From Trichomonas vaginalis G3 (taxonomy: Eukaryota > Parabasalia > Trichomonadida > Trichomonadidae): a stretch of 64,000 nucleotides of DNA. The translations under genes were made by a program, and so were the position numbers. Every line of letters begins with the position of its first letter. Within the stretch, counting starts at the first letter, position 1. The DNA is taken from assembly GCF_026262505.1 (NCBI RefSeq), contig NC_067203.1, positions 7,688,001 through 7,752,000 on the forward strand. Reading direction: 5' to 3'. The notes below the pieces were generated by a model. That model saw nothing but the letters and a program-made list of their open reading frames with translations, was not told where the DNA came from and did no database searches. Of this stretch, positions 60,795 to 64,000 are shown piece by piece.

Positions 60795-62039
60795 ATGTCG
60801 AAAGAAACAGCGTCTATGAGAGAAATACAACACAACCGACAACTCATTGTACAAGCTCTAAATAAGAACACAACAAACTTTTCAAACTATTCTAAGATAT
60901 CTGAGTCATTGAAAGAAGGAAACTTAAAACTGACGATAAACCCATTGACAGACGAGTTTCTGTTTCAAGACAGTAAGAACCATACTGTTTGTATAAATCC
61001 AACAAAAAGAACTTTAAACGAGAAACCTATAGATGAACTTCTTTTGAAAGCAGATATTGACAACAAAGCTGACAAAGAGTATGTCATTGAAAAAGTTCAA
61101 GAAGAACATGACAGAGCAGATGCAACATATGCAACGAAAGAACATACTCATCCTGAACTAGCAGACAAAACATATGTTGACAATAAAATGTCAAGTGAAG
61201 TGACAAGAGCTGACAAAGAATATTCTAAAAAGACTCATACACATACCATTGCAAATATTACAAACTTACAAGAAACCTTAAACAGGAAAAGTGACGTTGG
61301 ACATACACATACATCTTCTGAAATAACAGACTTAAACGTTAGCCTTGAAAAGAAAGCAGATAAGAACCATACACACGATTTCTTCGCAACTGTTGGTATA
61401 GAAAATATTGCAGGAACGGTTGAAGAACCTGATGGAACTGGTGGGGATGTATTAAATTGGAAACCTCCTAACTTTCCACAAGGTTTAACATCGGAGGATG
61501 ACATAACAACGATGAAATACATTAGATGTAGAAACGTTTATGTCATGGAGGATGAAAACAAAGTTAAATTCACTGCTCAAGATTTATATGATAAGAAAGC
61601 AGACAAAACAGAGCTTCAAACATTAAAGACAGAAATACTTCAAACCATATACCCCATAGGTTCTATTTATACGTCAATGAACTCTACCAGACCAGAAGTA
61701 GTACTTGGTCTCGGAACTTGGACTCAAATAGTCGACAGGTTTTTGTATTGTGCAAACTCTTCAAAGGAAACAGGTGGAAGTAAAACGATTTCAGGTGAAA
61801 ACTTACCTGCGCACAGTCACTACATAGATTTAACTACATCTGAAGCAGGTTGGCATAAGCATAGATTTTGGGATTGGTCAGCAATGAAAAAAGGTAAAGG
61901 ATATGATGTTAAAGACGACGTTCAGTTTGCTATAAATTGTTTCTGGGTAGCACACAGGGAGAAGGAAACCATACACATCGCGTTTCAGGGTATACGCAAA
62001 CAACGGGACAAAGTAAAGACTACATGCCACCTTACATGA
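60795..62039 (+). CDS. Maverick phage-tail-fibre-like protein
   Basis: A long helical N-terminal part with repeated ADKEYV / HTH motifs (EHTHPELADKTYVDNKM, KKTHTHTIANITNL, GHTHTSSEITDL, KNHTHDF), like the histidine-rich trimeric shafts of phage fibres. It is followed by a tip domain IYPIGSIYTSMNSTRP, LGLGTWTQIVDRFLYCA, GGSKTISGENLPAHSH. That pattern is common in caudovirus tail-fibre or baseplate proteins. It presumably serves as a host-attachment spike in the element's virion stage; inferred. Confidence 0.7.
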   Translation: MSKETASMREIQHNRQLIVQALNKNTTNFSNYSKISESLKEGNLKLTINPLTDEFLFQDSKNHTVCINPTKRTLNEKPIDELLLKADIDNKADKEYVIEKVQEEHDRADATYATKEHTHPELADKTYVDNKMSSEVTRADKEYSKKTHTHTIANITNLQETLNRKSDVGHTHTSSEITDLNVSLEKKADKNHTHDFFATVGIENIAGTVEEPDGTGGDVLNWKPPNFPQGLTSEDDITTMKYIRCRNVYVMEDENKVKFTAQDLYDKKADKTELQTLKTEILQTIYPIGSIYTSMNSTRPEVVLGLGTWTQIVDRFLYCANSSKETGGSKTISGENLPAHSHYIDLTTSEAGWHKHRFWDWSAMKKGKGYDVKDDVQFAINCFWVAHREKETIHIAFQGIRKQRDKVKTTCHLT

Positions 62040-62064
62040 CAGTTTACGCATGGTATAGAAATGC

Positions 62065-63023
62065 TTAGTCGTCATTTTCAACTTCTTTAGCATATTCGTC
62101 AGGAGTTGTCTTATATTTGTTAGGAACTGTCTTTGAAAGTATACCACCTTGAACTTTGACAAGTTTGAAACGAGGTCTGACAATAGTAGTTTTATCTTCT
62201 GCTTGCAGTCTGTACATTTTGCCATGTTTGCCTAAAACTTCATAATATTCTCTTGTATACTTTCTTCTATTTTTACGAACACGAACGTGAGTACCTGTCG
62301 AGTTCCCATTGTTGTCATAGTCAATAGTATTTTCATATGGGTCGCGTTTAGGTATTTCTATTTTTACTTTGTCACCTTTCTTAAGTTTGAAGCCTGGCAT
62401 TCTTTCTTGTTTGTCTCTTTTGACTAAACTATTAAATATATAGTCTTTCTCTAAGTCGGGGTTGTTTTTCATTTCTTCGGGGAATGGTTTCCCAAACCTT
62501 TTTGTTTACGGGTATTGTAAATATTTAAAACTTGTCTCATCTTTGCCATGGAGAAGTGTCTATACTTGTCGTCATATGACATTTCATCTACCTCACCACC
62601 TTGTGGTTGATTTAAGTCTCTTAAGATTTTTATACAACTGTCAATGACACCAAGAGCAGAATGGTTTTGGTCGACAATGAAATATTGGTTTACATTTTTT
62701 GAACGCAGATAGTTTTTAATATCGTCTGATTTGAAAGAACTTTCACAGTCAGATGTCAGTTTTGTTGGATGGTATTTGTCAACGAATATTGTCAAAGCAG
62801 TTTTCACATCTAAAATATTTTTGGACCATAATGGTATGGCTTCACAGTATCTTGTGTTTTGACCAACAAATATTAACCAGTATGGTGGTCCATCTGTTCT
62901 AACTCTCGGAATGTTTTCCAAGATATCCATAAACCAAGCATTTGGTGTTGAACTAAAGATTTTTACCATGAGTGCTTTCTTTGTCGCTTTAGAAACATAC
63001 GGGTCCTTGTTTGAATTCGTCAT
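62065..63023 (-). mobile_element. Maverick integrase region, broken
   Basis: Retrovirus-type (c-)integrase catalytic core (AWFMDILENIPRV, LIFVGQNTRYCEA, KLTSDCESSFKSDDIKNYL) followed by a basic C-terminal DNA-binding region (KLKKGDKVKIEIPKRDPY, YYEVLGKHGKMYRL). Integrases of this type insert Mavericks. The region is broken and the zinc-finger start typical of full-length enzymes is not seen here. Confidence 0.75.
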
Positions 63024-63039
63024 TTTTAACCCATAAGAA

Positions 63040-63249
63040 ATGGGTTTATTTGGCGCATTAGCAGGAGTCGCATCTAGATTTTTACCCGCAGTGGGAACAA
63101 TAGCCAGAGGTGCATTTGGAATTGGAAGGAAAATTTTGAGTACATTAGGTATACTGAAAGAGAAAGCACAACCTATTATACAAACTGTACAGAAAGGTTG
63201 GGATGTAGCACGAGATGCAGCAAATCTTATTCCAAATCCTGAAACATGA
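63040..63249 (+). CDS. Maverick small hydrophobic/amphipathic protein
   Basis: Starts MGLFGALAGVASRFLPAVGT, then IARGAFGIGRKILSTLGIL and a helical QTVQKGWDVARDAANL. It resembles membrane-lytic or core minor virion proteins by composition. TTTTTA lies 11 bases before the ATG. The sequence downstream to about 63440 is Asn/Gln/Tyr-rich, in keeping with tails of such proteins. Confidence 0.5.
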   Translation: MGLFGALAGVASRFLPAVGTIARGAFGIGRKILSTLGILKEKAQPIIQTVQKGWDVARDAANLIPNPET

Positions 63250-63460
63250 GGAAAAGTTCAAGGATGGATGGACAATGTAGGAAGACAAGCAGGAAACTAC
63301 TATAACAAAGCAAATGACTACTATAACCAAGCAGGGCACTACATGGACCAAGGTGAAAGATTCTTTAACAGAGGATATAACCATGCACAACAGTGGGTAA
63401 ACAACAACCAACCGCAACCGCCTCAAACGTGGGGAATGTAAAATTTTTTACTGAGATGAA

Positions 63461-63616
63461 ATGAACAATACAGCATTGAGACAAATGGGTTCAAGATGGC
63501 TTTGTCGGCTTCCAGCAGTTACACAACCACGTGTTTGTCAAGTTCTTCCTATACCTCAGGAAGTTTTAGACCGACTTAAAAAACCTAAACAACCAGTTGA
63601 AAACAAACCAAACTAA
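63461..63616 (+). CDS. Maverick 51-residue protein
   Basis: Begins MNNTALRQMGSRWLCRLPAV and ends with a Lys/Pro-rich tail. The leader AAAATTTTTTACTGAGATGA then A before its ATG is identical to that of the next gene. Function unknown. Confidence 0.5.
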   Translation: MNNTALRQMGSRWLCRLPAVTQPRVCQVLPIPQEVLDRLKKPKQPVENKPN

Positions 63617-63635
63617 AATTTTTTACTGAGATGAA

Positions 63636-64000
63636 ATGACCGAAGAAGTTGAAACGGTAGATTTGACACCACAAACAAAAAGTTCAGAACCATTGTCAAA
63701 ACCTGTCAAAGAACTTACAGATGAAGAGAAAAATTCAATAATAGAAAGTGTGAGGTCTGGAAATACAAACTCTAACTACAAAGTCACTTTTCATAGAAAT
63801 GGAACGGCAAGTATCTCAAAAAAGAAACAGACTCTCACAAATAAAATATTGAAGTCTGAAGGAGCTTTCGAGACAACAGATGGAAAAGTTTACTTCACTG
63901 ACCAACAGTTCATTATAGAACATCTCATTGACTTAGAGTCGAAATATTCTAAACTTTACAACAAACACAAAAAGTTGAAAGGAAAACAAAAACAAATGGC
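63636..64000 (+). CDS. Maverick ORF, runs off the window
   Basis: At least 121 codons, open to the window end. Acidic start (MTEEVETVDLTPQTKS), then VTFHRNGTASISKKKQTLTN and a helical, Lys-rich part (YSKLYNKHKKLKGKQKQ). Same leader as the preceding gene, with TTTTTA ten bases before the ATG. No family recognised from the visible part. Confidence 0.55.
   Translation, partial: MTEEVETVDLTPQTKSSEPLSKPVKELTDEEKNSIIESVRSGNTNSNYKVTFHRNGTASISKKKQTLTNKILKSEGAFETTDGKVYFTDQQFIIEHLIDLESKYSKLYNKHKKLKGKQKQM

Larger units (their letters stand above)
57110..64000. mobile_element. Maverick/Polinton, left part, runs off the window
   Basis: A block of densely packed genes on both strands, unlike the host genes around it. 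It has a D12-class adenine methyltransferase, small amphipathic proteins, a tail-fibre-like protein, a 282-residue protein of possible capsid role and a retrovirus-type integrase. This mix is typical of the Mavericks that fill a large part of the T. vaginalis genome. The left terminus is not resolved (somewhere between about 55.2 and 57.1 kb) and the right end is outside. It is broken, with a few breaks visible, but little decayed, so it is young. Element E is inserted in it. Confidence 0.85.

Noticed and set aside
61289-63790. AAAAGTGAC and GTCACTTTT inside Maverick genes (about 61289 and 63783)
   Set aside because: Coding-sequence coincidences; no inverted flanks.
1-64000. CRISPR arrays, operons and bacterial origin
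   Set aside because: No direct repeat-spacer pattern, no ribosome binding sites, and clearly eukaryotic genes (eIF1A, eL36, cyclophilin, HP1-like, exosome subunit).

Overview
The window is AT-rich nuclear DNA from a parabasalid protist, most likely Trichomonas vaginalis. This is inferred from gene content. Genes are compact and none needs an intron. Leaders are very short, with TCA(C/T) initiator (Inr) motifs 10-45 bases before several ATGs. There are hydrogenosomal genes (HydE, an Ind1-type NTPase), flagellar genes (CFAP100-like, axonemal dynein light-chain-domain, tubulin-deglutamylase-like), many lineage-expanded ankyrin (ANK) genes, a Tvmar-like mariner and a Maverick/Polinton. No database search was possible; names come from motifs and remembered families.

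Layout. 0-1.2 kb: an inverted-repeat element (A) packed with palindromes and a 120-bp tandem array. 1.3-9.2 kb: ANK gene, NEK-like pseudokinase, HydE, three small coiled-coil genes, BCD1. 9.5-16.1 kb: ARL6IP1-like ER-shaping protein, palindromic element B, ANK gene, a TTAA-flanked element, exosome RNase PH subunit. 16.9-27 kb: receptor-type phosphodiesterase-like gene split by one in-frame TGA, coiled-coil protein, ANK relic, Ind1-like, ANK gene, axonemal dynein light-chain-domain protein. 27-45.4 kb: a GC-rich ncRNA candidate, membrane protein, ANK paralogue, ZnT6-like, an orphan gene behind E2F-like sites, eIF1A, cyclophilin, thioredoxin-like, VPS39-like, truncated ANK, CFAP100-like, HP1-like, CCP/AGBL peptidase, ribosomal eL36. 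45.4-52.4 kb: an ANK gene wrecked by duplication, frameshift, an intact-looking mariner and element C (higher-order tandem repeats plus a microsatellite). 53-54.1 kb: Gly-rich protein. 55.3-57.1 kb: candidate element D. 57.1-64 kb: the left part of a Maverick (adenine methyltransferase, small amphipathic proteins, tail-fibre-like protein, integrase), with element E inserted in it. The Maverick runs off the window and is broken, with a few breaks in the visible part.

The most interesting signal is a set of four to five elements (A, B, C, E, probably D). Each is bounded by inverted repeats containing the same decamer, AAAAGTGACA on the left and TGTCACTTTT on the right. Each carries a different interior of tandem repeats or long palindromes: 5 x 120 bp plus a three-way-junction palindrome; a 425-bp near-perfect inverted repeat; a 270-bp two-part satellite plus 16-bp repeats; nearly four 250-bp units each made of four back-to-back hairpins. 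The outward strand of the motif is a good trichomonad Inr, so each element may also carry outward-facing start sites. A second signal is element-specific: almost every Maverick ORF has TTTTTA exactly 10-13 bases before its ATG, a signal host genes here do not share. A third is E2F-like sites in front of both the mariner transposase and one host orphan gene.
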